Below are positions 1 through 12,925 of a stretch of 64,000 nucleotides of DNA, in pieces. The first letter of the stretch is position 1. Each line of letters begins with the position of its first letter. The stretch spans positions 63,601,322-63,665,321 of the forward strand of contig NC_086250.1 in the NCBI RefSeq assembly GCF_021018805.1. Direction: 5' to 3'. The notes beneath the pieces are model-generated. The model ran no database searches. It was not told the origin of the DNA and worked only from the letters and a program-made list of their open reading frames with translations. The translations under genes were made by a program, and so were the position numbers. This DNA comes from Prinia subflava. Lineage: Eukaryota > Chordata > Aves > Passeriformes > Cisticolidae.

Positions 1-3000
1 AACCGAAAATACACCATCACATCTCACATTATGAACCAAGCCTCAGAATGTGCTATCATATAAAAAATTTCTGTTGCATTAAATTGGTTCTTGGTTTTTT
101 ATTGAGAGAACTACAATTTAAAGTGAGCCTATGCTTATTTTTTTTCTTGAGCAACATAAACATTCCAGTAAATATTTATCTTTTTATATGAATGTCTTCG
201 GAACATCTGTTAATTGAATCTTTATTTGAATCTATTAACAGTAGTTTGTTTTAAGCCAAAAATACTAAAAAAAAATTAAAATATGTAGTCTGGATGGCAG
301 CCAGTACACAGTATCTTCTCCAAAGTTACACCTTTTTAACTTAAATTCAATTTATTTATTGCCCATTATTCAAAGCCAATTAGGAGTAATAAAAAGTCAA
401 ATGACAAACACTGTATTGAGACAAAATACTAATTAAAACTTTATTATTTGCCATTTTGACATTGCTAACATTTAAAACACTTATACTACTTCAAGTTTAT
501 CTTAATGTATTTCCAAAGTATAGTGAAATTGGAGATAAACATTTTCAGTAATACTTCAATGCATTCTTGCCTATTTATTCCTTGCAGTTTACTTATATTA
601 CAAACACTTCCAGAAATCAGTTGAATCCTTTGTTGCCAATATCAATAAATATATGTATAATACATGCTTGCTCTTTGCTTTTTGTACATTCAATTTAATT
701 TAGCAGTTGCCAAAGAACATTCATTGAAATGTTCTACAAAATAGTTCCTTATCCTAATTGTTACAAAACTACTTTTAAGGTTTCTCGTCTCAAATATTAG
801 AGACATGAAATATGTACAAAGAAGCAAAAGTTAGTGTAACACATTGTGACTATAATATCATGCACAGTCTAATTTTCTTCATAATTAATTTTTCTTTCCA
901 GGATAAGTGTTGGATTTGGGGTTGTTATTTTGGTTTTTTGTGGAGTTCTTTGACATCAAATTATCCTGTAAATGATCTTAGACCAAACAAATTTTCGGAA
1001 ATCTCTGATTTTTGCCATAAGAGGGCATTATTCATGCACTTAGACTAGAAAATGCATCTCAATATACATACATACGTTATAGGAAATGGTATTTATCTAC
1101 ACTCATGAACCAATGAAGTAAAAAGTATTAATACTTCTGTAATTAGGAATACCTCAAAGAAGTTACTGGACTGGGATAGTTCACTGTCCTGTGTTCTTTT
1201 ACTAGATAGCCTGAAGATGCGAAAGGATACCTCTGCTTTTGCAGTCTGGAAATTACCACATAAGACAACAAAGCCAAAAGTTGGTGTTTTGACCTGTGGA
1301 CATAATTCAGGAAGTATGCCAAGGCAGGCAAGGCATTGAGCACTTGTCCATGCCCTCCAAGAAAATGGAAGCTGAAGAGTTGGAAGACCAAAGATATGAA
1401 TCCTTAAATTCCTGCTGTGAGTTAAATGGAAAAGTACTTAATCCTGAGGCTCTAACATTTTTTATGAGTGATGTAAGCTGTGACAATGGGAGGAATACAG
1501 AGAGGTACCATATCAAAATATGGATCTGAGAAACCTTTGGGATGGAAAAGAATTGTTTTTTCTCCACTCCCCACCAAAAAATTCAGAGTTGAAGTTAGAT
1601 CCCAAAATATAATGTAATGGCTTCTGTTAGTGTTGGTGAATGTTGGATTGTTTCCCAGAAAAATAGAAAATCTTCATTCTGGAATAAGAAACAAACAAAA
1701 AATACACCCTAAGTGGAGCTTTCAGAGCCCTGAAAGATTGATGTCATGCAAGCTGCATTTGTGCTCTTGAACAGAGACAGACTCAGGAGTGCACAGGCTG
1801 GGTGTCTTCTGCAGGGATTGCCAACATCTCATCCTGTGCCTCTACCACGTATTGAAAATGTCTCTAGACAAGGATTTTCTTGTGTCATTCTCATCCACCC
1901 CAATCACCATTGGATCCTCTCAATTCTGAGTCTCTCAGAACGTAATTTTCTGATTTAATTTTATTTAGCATCTACGAAGGATGTATTTCATTGTCCCATT
2001 TCCTGGAATAATGTACTATATCACATGATCATTACCTTTAAATCCCTTCCACTGGCAGCTATAAGGAAAAACAATGTGACAAGCAGAATACAAATTGCTT
2101 TCAGATATGTTTTGGGTATTCTCCAGCTTGTCAATTCTTTTTTTTTTCCATTGGCATATACCAGAAATGTGCAGAGATCCAGCAGTAATCTGTTATTTGC
2201 AGAAACTGGTAGTTGAAATATATAACTGAATCTGGTGATTTTGTCACCTGTGCAGTTTTATGAAGAACTATTAATTAATATCAAAAACATCCTGTAGGGG
2301 AAAGATTTATGTGCTTTGCATTTCAATCCACTTCATCACTGCATGGACATTACATTAAGAGTTGAAAATCCAGAACCGCAGCTGGCACAAAAAGTATTAT
2401 TCTGGCGAAGCCAGTAAGCTCACTGAGTTATGAGCTTACAAAAAATTTGTGTTAACACCTGCATATCTTTTTAAGAACTCAGTACACTCCCCAAGGCAAT
2501 AATACCTCAGTATCAATAATGGAATCCCCGCTGTTAGAGATGAAAATCATATCAATTAAATTCTGCATTTGCAATCTCAGAACTTTAACATCTTTCTCCT
2601 TTCTGCTTTAGGGAAAATGACAAGAGTTTTGTAAAGTTCATCAGATAACAAATACTTGGAATGATGGACTACAGCCCAGATAAATTCCAACATTTGAGCT
2701 GGTGTCTTTGTTCAGAAAGGTTGAAATCATAAGGCTCCATGAGTGGCTGATTTTGGGAGTGCTGTCCTTGCTCCACTTGAGGAATGACTAGTGGAGCTGC
2801 TTGTGTGGATTTACATACATGCCTGAACAAAATTGCAAGATTTTTGTTTGTCATACATAACAGCAGCTGCTACTCCAAAATTCTTCCTGGTTTTTTGTTT
2901 GTTTTTTTTTTCCAGTCTTAGTTGATACTGCTGTAATTCTAATTATTACCTACATACTTGAGGATCAAAAGCAATAAATGACAAATGGAACTCAGCTGGA

Positions 3001-5394
3001 GATGGGTGTCCACCTGTTTGTACCTGCTTGGGAGCAAGGAGCCTTCTGGCAGGTAACTTCCTTTATACTGCTAGCAGGTACCTCTTCTGTAGTTTTAATT
3101 CTCTATCAAAAACATTGTGCACCCTGGGAACACACATTAGCTACACATTTCAGGGGATTTCAGTATTTTTACAGTACATATTTCAAGGTTTTTTTTTCCA
3201 GTACCTTTAAACACACAACTATTTTGTGAAATGTGATTTTAGGCATTTTATTAGAATTGCTTTGGAAGCAGGCAGTTTCATGTATGAAAGAGCTGTTACT
3301 CCTTTCTTAGAGGAAAATAATTGGTATCACTTCAAGAGTCACCTGATTCCTTAGGCCAGCAGATGCACTTTCCTTCAGTCTCTTCTGTGTGACTGATCTA
3401 AAGGAAAGCTGCAGCCTTCTACTGGCTTCAGTCTCATAGGCAGGTGTTCCATTCTCCTGTTTCTACCTGGCTGATGGAACTAGTTTTATTCAGTCTGTGT
3501 CTGGTAATAAACAAAATGAGACTATAAAGAAGTACCTTCTAGTCACTGTTGTGGTTCTGGACTAGAAGCAAGCAAACAAGCAAATAAACAAACTTTTCCC
3601 CAACCCACACCCCAGCGAAAACCTGATAAAAACATACAACTCTTACATTTCTTCAGTGATCTTGATGGTTAATTCCTGTGTGTCACAACTTCACCTCCCT
3701 TCACATGTGCCTTGGCTTTACCTCCCACAGCAAAGCAGAAAAAGAGAGTCCCTCACCACATTTTTTCTCCAGCTTCTCTATCTGAATGGGAAGCTTTACA
3801 GAAAGGATCTGTCTCTCAGTGCCTTTTTCACCTAATGCTATATTGCCTTTAGGTGCTTTTTTAAAGCTGATCCATTATGACTCAAGGAAAACTGAAAAGC
3901 TTTTAAGAAGCCATCAGCCACATCCAGTAACACCAGAACATACCTGTGTTTGTGATATCATACAAATCTGCTTTGTCAGAGACAGTGTAACACATTTGCT
4001 GTATTTGTGTGAGACATCTTTTCAAATCCAGACAAGGCATGAAATTAGCAACCTGGCTAAACTTGGAAGGGGTCACTGCAGGAAAAAAAAAGAATTTTTA
4101 TCAAGAGTATTTTCTACCATATTTCAAACTCTGTCTGCAATCATTCAAAGAACAATTCTGATATGCAAAAACCCCCAAATCTTTTAAAGTGCTAATAGAT
4201 ATTTGTGAGCCATCTCAAACAGCCCCAGGACTCAGTCATGCTTATCTTAATCTTTGGGTAATGACTGGTTAAAATATGTTTGAATAATGAAGGCATTGTC
4301 AAAAATCAAGTCTATTCACAAAAGGTACTTGAAAAGAAAATGATGCTGAAGTCGTTGAATACATTTTTCATTCTGAATAGTTTGTCAGACTATTTGCATT
4401 TTGGGGAGGATGTTGATTTCCTAGGTCGTTTTAAAATACATGTCACTTTGTAAATATTTAAAGATGCTAATTTTTTATTCTTATCATAGAAACTAATTAT
4501 GGACAACAATCTTTTAAAGCATCTTTGTTAATGAGGAGGTATTTTGAAATCTCTACTTCACACCTTGTTTGGTGGTTTACACAGGTGCAGGGTGATGTAA
4601 GTCGCAATCAAAAGAGAGTGATTTAACTTTTAAGGGTTTTTATGTTCCTTTTACACAATTGTAATACATGAGAAATGAGATTTCCATAAATGGAGTTAGT
4701 GTTTTTTATGGCCCAGAAACAGAATTTGTGTTCAGATCATCTGCTTTCAGAGAACATCTCCCCACTCCTGCACACAGTCTAAACAAAGGTGATTTTTATA
4801 TGGGATATCTTAGTATGAGGGAATCAAAAAAAATTTAGGGCTTTTTTATTTTTTATCACTTAGCTTCCCTTTAGATGTTATATCATCTTAGCTGTTATTA
4901 GTGAAAAATAAACTGTAAGTAACAGCATCAAAGGGAATTCATAGCAAAAGTTCACTTTCTGAAAAAAAACCACATAGTATCTAGTTATCATCGTAAGCTC
5001 CAGAGAATTAGAATTAAAGTATGTTTTATTAGCATATATATGGTACATCAAGATCAAATGACCAATAAAACTTTCATTTTTTAATCTCTAATCAAAAGAA
5101 TTTCAAATCCTTTGGTATTTAAAATATACAGAGAATCCCAGACACTAAAATGTTCAGTTCTTTCAATAGTGTTTCATGCCCCTTTTCTTTAAGGTCAACA
5201 TTTTCTTTAGAAATTTCACTCAGAGGGTGAAACAAAATCTTCAAAGCTATCAAAGCTGTTGCTCTCCATTAGTAAACTTGTACTCTATAGGAAACAGCTG
5301 AAAGTATTTTTTCTTTCTCCATGACTGCCTAAGTTGTAGGTTTTATCAGAGCATCACATAAAAATTTGGCTATCTGTTGGAGATTGCTTAAATT
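1..5394. other. Gene-free AT-rich unique DNA
   Basis: No exon, RNA gene or mobile element is recognisable here on either strand. The longest open frame is 133 codons at 3786-4187 (+). Its translation shows no domain, signal peptide or composition bias that I recognise, and no convincing splice sites flank it. A short AAAC/AAGC-rich tract lies at 3566-3593. The base composition is strongly AT-rich with many short A and T runs. It could be intergenic or intronic. Conserved non-coding elements cannot be judged from one sequence. Confidence 0.6.
3566..3593. repeat. (AAAC)n-like short tandem repeat
   Basis: About seven imperfect tetranucleotide units alternate between AAGC, AAAC and AAAT. It is a short low-complexity tract with no sign of function. 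Confidence 0.6.
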
Positions 5395-5462
5395 AAAAAA
5401 TTATACTATATATTATATCATAATATCATACCATATTATAATATATCATATATAATATAAAC
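5395..5462. repeat. AT-rich low-complexity tract
   Basis: Almost every base is A or T, with recurring TATAT, ATCATA and ATTATA words that include several small self-complementary stretches. It looks like a decayed AT microsatellite. Such tracts melt easily, but nothing here assigns a role. Confidence 0.7.
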
Positions 5463-5722
5463 GGTCATAAAGGAGTTTATGGGTTTCTTTGTAAATTGTA
5501 TTCATATTAGCACAATAATATTCACCTACAGTTACTGGAATTATCTTGTTGACACTTGTCACGTAAAAAGTGAATTTAACTAAAGAACAGAGTCAGAGCA
5601 TGATTTAGGTTTGCAAGGATTTAATCTCATTTAATCCCCTTTAAACGTGAGACTAACTCTGGAGTTTAATCCAGCCTCCCAGTAGGATCACATTGCTCCT
5701 TATCCCTTCAGCTGCTGAAAAT

Positions 5723-5788
5723 CTCCAAGGGCTGATGTTCAGCCACCTGAGCTGAACATCAGAGAGGTGCCCATAAGCACCCTTGGAG
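5723..5788. repeat. Nested perfect inverted repeat (foldback)
   Basis: The inner stem is 12 perfect base pairs: CTGATGTTCAGC at 5732-5743 pairs with GCTGAACATCAG at 5751-5762 around a 7-base loop. Directly outside it, CTCCAAGGG at 5723-5731 pairs perfectly with CCCTTGGAG at 5780-5788. The 5' arm is therefore one unbroken 21-base strand, while the 3' arm carries a 17-base bulge (5763-5779). It is not part of any repeat family I recognise. As RNA it would fold stably on either strand. It could be a remnant of a small inverted-repeat element, an RNA hairpin or a chance structure. The one-sided 17-base bulge argues against an ordinary microRNA precursor. Confidence 0.75.
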
Positions 5789-8619
5789 CAAAGAGTTTTT
5801 CCTCCTGTCTAAACTGGAGTTTCCTTATTGCTGTTTTGGTCCATCCTGTCCTTGACCACCCCTTGTCCTTCCTCTGTGCTCCAGGAAGAATAATCTGCCC
5901 CTGTCTCTGTGACTCCCTTTTATGTAGTCAAGCCTGCTATTTGATCCCCTTTGTCTGCCCTATTTCCTAGTCCTGTTTGCTCTTGCCTTTAATCCAGGAT
6001 TTAGGTGTCAAACTTTGATCAGGTCTGATCATGGCTAGTGTCTGTGAAGCAAAGCTTAGGACAGTGTGTGGGGCAGGGGGGACAAGATTTTCTCTTTCAT
6101 ATACAAACAGCAATGGGGGATTTCTGAATCCAAGACTAAGTGGGCATGAAGCAGGAGAGAAAGAGCCAACAGAGTTGCCCAGTCTGTGCACAAAAAGGCA
6201 GCTGCAGCAGACAGTTAAACTTTCTGAGAGTAGTTTTTAAATATGTGTTTGAATTTATAAGTGAGGGCTGCTGTTCATAGCACAAGAGTATGTATGAGTA
6301 GTCCATGAATGAATACCTCCCTGGCAATCTGGCCAACGGGGTGTAAGGGAAGTGAACTGATGAATGTATACCATATGTTTAGATTGTGTGAGTGGATGCA
6401 ATCCTCAGCGACTTCAGAGAAGCTGTCCTTGTTTACACCAGCTAGGAGCTAGCCTTGTGCATATCATTTTCAGCTAAATAAATGCAGATGTTAGCTTTAT
6501 ACAAAATTTACAGAGTTTCAGGTTACCTTTGAGCAAGGAAACTAGCCCACAAGTTTGGATTTGGCAGCACTGCGCTGCACTGCTGTCTGAGAAGAGACAT
6601 AGGTTTGGAAGTGAATGTGGCATTTTTTGAGCCTTTGGAAAAAAAACAAATGTTCATATGTCCTACTGTGCAAGAACTCTTCCAAGACAGAGGAAATAAG
6701 GAAATGAAAAGGAGGCTATATAGAACCTGAAACAGGGAAATATGGCAAGATAATGTGTGTACTTGAAACTTCACAAATTGCATGCCTCCCTTTGGCCAAA
6801 ATACTCGAGTAACTGTATCACCTACAGCACTGGCATCCTAAGGGTGCTCTAGTTTACCAAGGGCCAGTTGAATTTTCTTCAAGTCTGTTCAATTTATACA
6901 CACCCATTGCAGAAAATTTAGGCCTTCGTGCAGATACTGCCATTATCTAATGAGAGATGCCATAATAAAATTTTGACTCGTGATTAATAAATCCAGCAAT
7001 CTTCCTGAAGTCAGTGTGAGGGCTCACAAAATTTAAGTGCTTCCCAGAGCAGAAAAAGAGTTGTTAAGTACCAAACCTTTAATTATTTAACTGCACCAGC
7101 AAGATTTTAAAGCCCTTAAGGGCATGTCAATTAGACATTAAAAAAATACTTACCATGATGATTTATTTTATTTCATTACTAGAATACATGATGTTTTAAA
7201 TCTGATTGACTTTTACAGCAGTGTTTGCAAACAGATCTGGGATAAACAGCAAATGAACAATACTGCTGACAGCAATCTAACCAGGCAAATGTCTTTTGGT
7301 ACAAACTATCACAGACAAAATTTGCTGGTGCAACATGTGCCAGCTTGAATGACTGATGGAGTGGGATCCCAAGGCTCATTGTAACTTCAGAAAAAAAAGT
7401 AGGTAAAGATGCATCCTTTATAATTACTATCACGTGTATTCTGATCAGTATAGTATCGGTGCTTGAAGACTGTATGACTCATTCTCTGATGTTTGTTTAT
7501 CAGTAATATCTGTAAATGCAATCAATTCAATCATAAAGCTTATAAGGAATCAAAATCTGGTTTTGTTTCAATATGTTGTGAGATTAAAATTGTAGTCCTG
7601 GTGTTAGAGTTCTGCACATAGTGATTAAATAAAAATCCCAAGGTCTGTGTCCTATAGGTTAGAGTAGCTTGGCAGGGTGAATCCTTCAGGCCTTTTGTTC
7701 TATGATTATACTGATCTAAAAGTTATTGTGCATAAAAAAGTTATTCCTCAGTGCAAGAGACCTTTCCACTGACATTTTATGTGATGAGGAAAAAAAACCC
7801 CCACATCTCTCTTAAGCAGTCAACTGCTTTTTCTGCAATATTGTGTGCTTCTCTTCCCACTTTCTCTTTGTTTACTGTAAGGTTTGCTCAATCATTTAGG
7901 CACTGGAATAAATTTACTAGGCTGACAAGATTCGCTAATGAAGATAAAGACATTCATATCTACAAAAATCACCATTTTTTTGTCTCTCTACTTTTCCTGC
8001 TAATAAGAGTTCACTTCCAGCCTGAGTTACAGGTTAGAGACAGCTCTGAATGCCAAGCAGGAACATGCTGTATCCATTTGTGTTTTTAAATAATTGCACT
8101 GTGTCTTTGACTTTGGTTGCCTTGATGGTAACTTCCTGTGCTGGTAGCCAGTAGACCATACAATTTCTCTAAGTCTTTCTCTTTGATCTTCTCTTCAAAC
8201 TACACCTTATTCTGCTTTTCCAGCTAAAATTAGTTATCCAACTGGCATTCCTGCTCTTTCTTACAGTACTTTAAAAGCATTTACCCTCAGTTGAAATGCT
8301 GACTTTAATAAGCCAATGTAAATTGCTCTATGCAGCTATTTTATTTTTACAGTACTCTGAACTTCTTCTTCCTTTGGAAAAATATCTACATTTTGCCTGT
8401 TCATATTTCATTTTCTCAGGTCTATATTCTCAGCCCCTGAATAAAAGTCTTTACACTATGGACTATAATAGTTACACTATTAGCTGTAAAAGTAGAAAGT
8501 ATGTCACTGATGTCTTTTTAAGTGATCGGTATCCATCCTCAAAGAGAATCAATAGATCCTAACAAGGAGTGATACCTGTGCATGGGAACAGTAATTTCTG
8601 CCAAAAGCTCTTTTTGGAG
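5789..8619. other. Gene-free unique DNA
   Basis: Several short frames occur on both strands (60-112 codons, for example 7751-8089 +). None resembles a known protein. The stretch 6000-6240 is somewhat richer in G and C and is open on both strands, as expected from composition alone. No mobile element is identified with confidence. A very short segment near 7690-7715 weakly resembles a CR1 tail but is too short to call. Confidence 0.55.
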
Positions 8620-8670
8620 CTTTGGAGGAGCTATATCAATAAAAACTTTGGAGGAGCTATATCAATAAAA
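8620..8670. repeat. 26-bp tandem duplication, two copies
   Basis: The unit begins CTTTGGAGGAGCTATATC and runs from 8620 to 8645. It is repeated at once from 8646 to 8670 with no internal mismatch, the second copy being one A shorter at its end. This is a simple local duplication, probably by replication slippage. The identity of the two copies suggests a recent origin. Confidence 0.9.
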
Positions 8671-9739
8671 TCAGGGTAGTGAAATATTCAGATAGTACAG
8701 GAATTATCTCCATTTGCCCTTACAGCATAAGCAGGTGTCTATCCTTTTTCCTCAATTCTAATTCATATAAGAAAGGAAAAGACCAATGTTTCTGAGAAAT
8801 GACATAAATATATGCCTGCATTGTCTAGGAAAAAGATATATAAGCATAAAATGGGAGATTCTGTTACTGTGGTTACAGTTTGGTTCAATGGAGTTCTGAA
8901 TTCAGGTATAGAAAGTTTCTCTAACAAGTACATTTTTCAACTAAAAAACAGTATTTGCATCACATGGGAACCCAGTGACTACCAGCACAGTCCTGCAGCA
9001 CCCATGAAATTTGTCACATCAAGACACCCCCTGCCTTGTTAATGTGGAAACTTTAAGATTGAGTTCCTCAGCCTCTCTGCCAGTTTTTGGCTGAGCTTGT
9101 GTTTCAACAGACAGTGGACATTCCAGAATTTCAAACTGCTGAGAGTGCTATTGTTTTCCTCATATATCTTGAGGCAACGAGGTAAAAGTCAGGTCTCGGT
9201 ACTTTTCTTAGAAAATACGGCCAGGACAGTTGTAAATGGGGATGCCATATAACTGTGCAAATGTGTCATAGAAAAATATCCTTTACCAGACATTACTTAT
9301 AGGGAAGTCTAATGCCACCTTATCCTCTTCATAGGGCCACACCTGAGTATAGCCAGGTAGGAGTACTCCAAGCTGCTGCAGGTGATAACTCCTTTGTCAG
9401 CTGAATGTCTCTGCCCCATCTCTGAAACACGACAGATAAATTCAGCAATGAAATCTGTGCTATAAAGTCATACAGTTATTATTAGGACAGCTTAGCATAT
9501 TATGACTTCTGGTAGTCTCACAGATTTAAAATTCACTGAACTACTTCTATAATTCTTCTAACCTCACTGATACAAAATTTCGGTGGAAACAAGAGGTGAC
9601 AGTCTGTCAGTGGTCAAGAATGTAAATAAAATATGAAGAATTTTTAGGAAAATAAATAAAGAAACTTAAAAATCGTGATTAAGCTAGTGCATGATTCCTT
9701 GTTTCATAATGTGTTTACCTTGGTATCTCAAGAAAAAAG
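8671..9739. other. Gene-free unique DNA
   Basis: One 76-codon frame (8812-9042 +) resembles nothing known. No repeat or RNA gene is recognised in this stretch. Confidence 0.5.
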
Positions 9740-10130
9740 GAACAAGGGGCAATAAGTTTGAATGAAGATGTAAAACAACTTTCACAAAAGCAACAGCTGA
9801 GCAGGTTAGACCTCCTCAACCTACAGAAGAGAAAGTTTATGAGTATGATAAAGATCAGCAAAATAATTAACACCATAGAGAAGGTAGATAAGGATCTATT
9901 TGTGTTTCTTCCAGTACAAGCTCCATCAGATGGCCCCCATCTATTACCATCTCAGAGTAGAGAATTTCAAAACAAACAAAAAGCAGCAACTCTTCATGCA
10001 ACAGGTTTTACGACTGTGCAGTTTTTGCCAAAAGATGCTTTGTTTGCAAAACATTTTTATGGATTAACAGATAGATTGAAGCAGCAAATGTAAATAAATC
10101 TGAAAGTAGATTGAGGCAAATAGAATATTA
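9740..10130 (+). mobile_element. Old, diverged CR1-like LINE 3' end
   Basis: The sequence follows, with heavy divergence, the 3' terminal region of an ancient amniote CR1-type LINE. In order I see a 'leucine-rich CAGCTGAGCAGGTTAGACCT...AGAAGAGAAAG' block near 9795, then an 'AACACCATAGAGAAGGTAGA' block at about 9870, then 'TCTTCCAGTACAAG', then 'TTTCAAAACAAACAAAA' and 'TTGCCAAAAGATG...TATGGATT'. These come in the same order as in related reptile and bird copies as I remember them. The element reads on the + strand and is truncated at its 5' end. A 111-codon frame crosses it (9758-10093), but this part of the LINE encodes only the degenerate end of ORF2 and the 3' untranslated region, so I do not call a gene. 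It is much older than the other CR1 copies in the window. The identification rests on memory of the family, not on an alignment. Confidence 0.6.
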
Positions 10131-12500
10131 TGTGTGAAACGTCATAGCAGCTTGGTCTGATTCTCTTTTTCCTGATATTTCCACAGGTGCACATTTCTGA
10201 AGACATTACTGGGCTAGAGGGACTCTCAGAGCAGTGTGGCTGATTTTATATGTGAGATATGTCTTAGAAGTATATCCCTGCTGTGATGCTGCCATGAAAG
10301 AATATGGTTTTCCTACTTATCTGGAATTTAGAGAAAAATAGAAGGTGTAAAGTGGGGATAATATTTTGTGTTTGACTTGTGTGACCAGAAAGTTTTCCAT
10401 ATGGAAAGTGATCACTTTTCTTGCATTTCATTTTTTATCTTAAGAGGACTGATTTAGTTATAGAAGTGTAGCATGACATGCCTGGGGATACTGACTCATA
10501 GAGCAAGCAGACATATGGAAGCTCTGAAAATGAGGATTAATAAGTAAGTCTTCTTCAAACTTAATAATTAAATTGATCTTGCTCTCTTCTGGTAGTTTGG
10601 TGATGATCCATAAAGCTGGATGAGACATAAAGTTGATCATGTGCTATTATTAAGTACCCTATAATTTATTTAAGGTCTGATCTTGAGAAGTGAAAACACT
10701 TCTGCAACATCTGAAGACTTGCAAAATTGCAGGGCTTAGCACTTAGCCAAATTGGTGATTAGCAAGAGCAGAGAAGTTAGCCCTATGGTCCTGGGCAAAT
10801 TCCAGCTAATTTAAAGTACTGTGTGTAGTGGTGCCTACATTTTCCCTCTGGTTTGGTATGGATACAATATTTTTCAAACCTTTGTCACAGAAAAATAATG
10901 TGCTAAGTTAGAAAAATTAGTGTTCCATGCCCTGTACGTGGCTGTATTCCAACACAACAGAAATCCTGAGAATGATGGCACAACTACAGAACTGAGATCT
11001 CCTAGATAACTATTAGGTGTAATGCACTGACTTTGTATATAGGGTCAAAACACACAGTGATTTTTTTTTCCATCTAATATATTGACAAATGAACAGGTTC
11101 CACTGAATATCTTAGGAGCACAGGCTATGACAATAGAGACTGCATATTTTGAGTATGAAGGAATAAGGACTTTTTTACATACAACTTATAAGCTGTATGA
11201 GCTCCTGGCAAGGGAATGTCACAACAAAGATCTTTTATAAAGAAGTAGGAATCCTCACATCAAAATAAAGGTCATTTATTGAACTTACCCATAACTAAAT
11301 GGGAAAAAGAATTAAATCACTTCCCCTGCTGTGTAGTGTCAGATTTTTTCTATGCTCATGATAGGATGTATGAGATTTGCAGATGACGGATTTATCTCCC
11401 ATATTGGCAGCTCTAAGTATCTTGACTGTAGACAGTACAGTCAGCATGTTCAGTGGGGTGATGTCAGTTTACTCCTAATGAAGTCTGGGCATGATTTTTA
11501 GAGCCTTTGAGATCTGTTGGGGCTGTGGAAACAGACATATTTCACATAGCATCTGAATATTGTAAAAAGGTCTTCTGGATAAAACACTGCCATGATATAA
11601 TAAAATATTAGGAGATGGCCACAGTTATTACAAAAATGTATCCTTTTGTACAAGCCACCTCTGGAACCTTGTGACTACCAAAATAAGATCTAAGATCTCT
11701 CTGGGCAAAATTTCTCAGCATGCCCAGGTACAGGTCTAATAATTCCATCAAAGACAGAGGGATGTGTGTGGATTTCTGATGGTGCAGGGGAAGGAGATCT
11801 GTCCCATGGCTGTGAGAGCAGACCAGCAGCTTTCCCCTGCCTGATTTAGCACAGGTTGCCATGGCAGTCTGGGATCCAGTGCTGAGAATGCTGGGGGTGA
11901 ACAAAAAAGTGTAGTTTTACAATGCCCCCTTACTCCACTGCTGTGTCTGACTCTTGCATTTCTCACTTTTGCATGTTGGCAGCAAGAACTGATATAGGTT
12001 TGAACTTTCAAGCTGGAATTTTTCTGTTAACAAAGACAGCCCTCTGTACCAGGCAGCTCTTAGGGGGAAAAATTATAGTTCTACATATTCATGTCCTATC
12101 TGTCTGGTAGAGATGCAAAAATATTTCAAGATGTTTTATCACGCCTCTATGCTTGGCCATGTGAATTCTTTGAAATGTTTGGCAGCAAGGTGTCTGTCAG
12201 TTGCTAAAAGCCCATTTCTGCTCAGGGGCTGTGTTTGGTTCACTACGACAGATCACAACAATAACTTAAAGGTGATTAGTAGTTCCTTTTTTATTTTGCT
12301 AAGGATTTAATTTTCACTAAGTCCCCCTTCTATTCCAGAAATAGATTATTAACTGCTAAATCCTGTAACCTGTGCTTATTTCTACTTTATAGAGAACAAA
12401 AAATTGTCTCTTGATACTATCCTTCTGCAGCCTTTCATGGTTCTGAGCATAGTTTGAATGCATTGGGTTAATATGAATAGACTATATAACACTTGACATT
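10131..12500. other. Gene-free unique DNA
   Basis: No exon or repeat is recognised. Overlapping frames at 11608-12011 (-) and 11922-12310 (+) reach 98 codons at most, without family resemblance. The GC content rises slightly at 11740-11900. Confidence 0.5.
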
Positions 12501-12925
12501 CCTAGAATCATGTATTCATAGAATGGTTGGGTTAGAAAGGACCTTGAAGATCTAGTTCCAGTCCTCTGCAATGAGCAGGGACAGCTGCCACTAGACCTGC
12601 TTAAAGTCCAGCCCAATCTGGCCTGTGGGGCATCCACAACTTCTCTGGGCAAACTGTTCAAGTGTCTTTCCACTGTCACAGTGCAGAATTTCTTCCTTAG
12701 ATCTAATCTGAACCTGCTGTCTTGAAGTTTGAAGCTGTTCCCCCTTGTCCTATCACCACATACCCTTGTAAAAAATCCCTCTCCAGCTCTCTTGTAGCCC
12801 CCTTTAGATTCTGGAAGTTGCTCTATGGTTTCCTTGGAGCCTTCTCCAGGCTGAACGAGCTCAACTCTCTCACCCTGCCTTCATGGAAGTGGTGGTCCAG
12901 GCCTATAATTATCTTTCATTGGTGT
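12501..12925 (-). mobile_element. CR1 LINE, 5'-truncated 3' end
   Basis: Read on the + strand, this is the reverse complement of a CR1 3' end. It begins with degenerate copies of the terminal repeat (CTAGAATCAT, ATTCATAGAAT), followed by the GGTTGGGTTAGAAAGGACCTT block. The usual order follows: 'CAGCCCAATCTGGCC', 'CATCCACAACTTCTCTGGGCA', 'CAGAATTTCTTCCT', 'CCCCTTGTCCTATCACCACA' and 'CTTCTCCAGGCTGAACGAGCTCAACTCTC'. The sense strand of the element is therefore the minus strand. About 425 bp survive, covering only the 3' untranslated region and the last part of ORF2, as is normal for a 5'-truncated LINE insertion. Point changes and small gaps suggest an intermediate age. Short frames across it (12482-12679 -, 12722-12928 +) are by-products. 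Confidence 0.93.

Noticed and set aside
3786..4187. 133-codon open frame on the + strand
   Set aside because: No recognisable domain, no splice or promoter context and ordinary AT-rich codon make-up; consistent with chance.
7685..7716. Possible CR1 terminus (CTATGATTATAC after a T-rich block)
   Set aside because: Only about 20 bases are compatible and no upstream CR1 blocks precede it.
9758..10093. 111-codon open frame as a candidate gene
   Set aside because: It lies inside the old CR1-like LINE end and is explained by that repeat.
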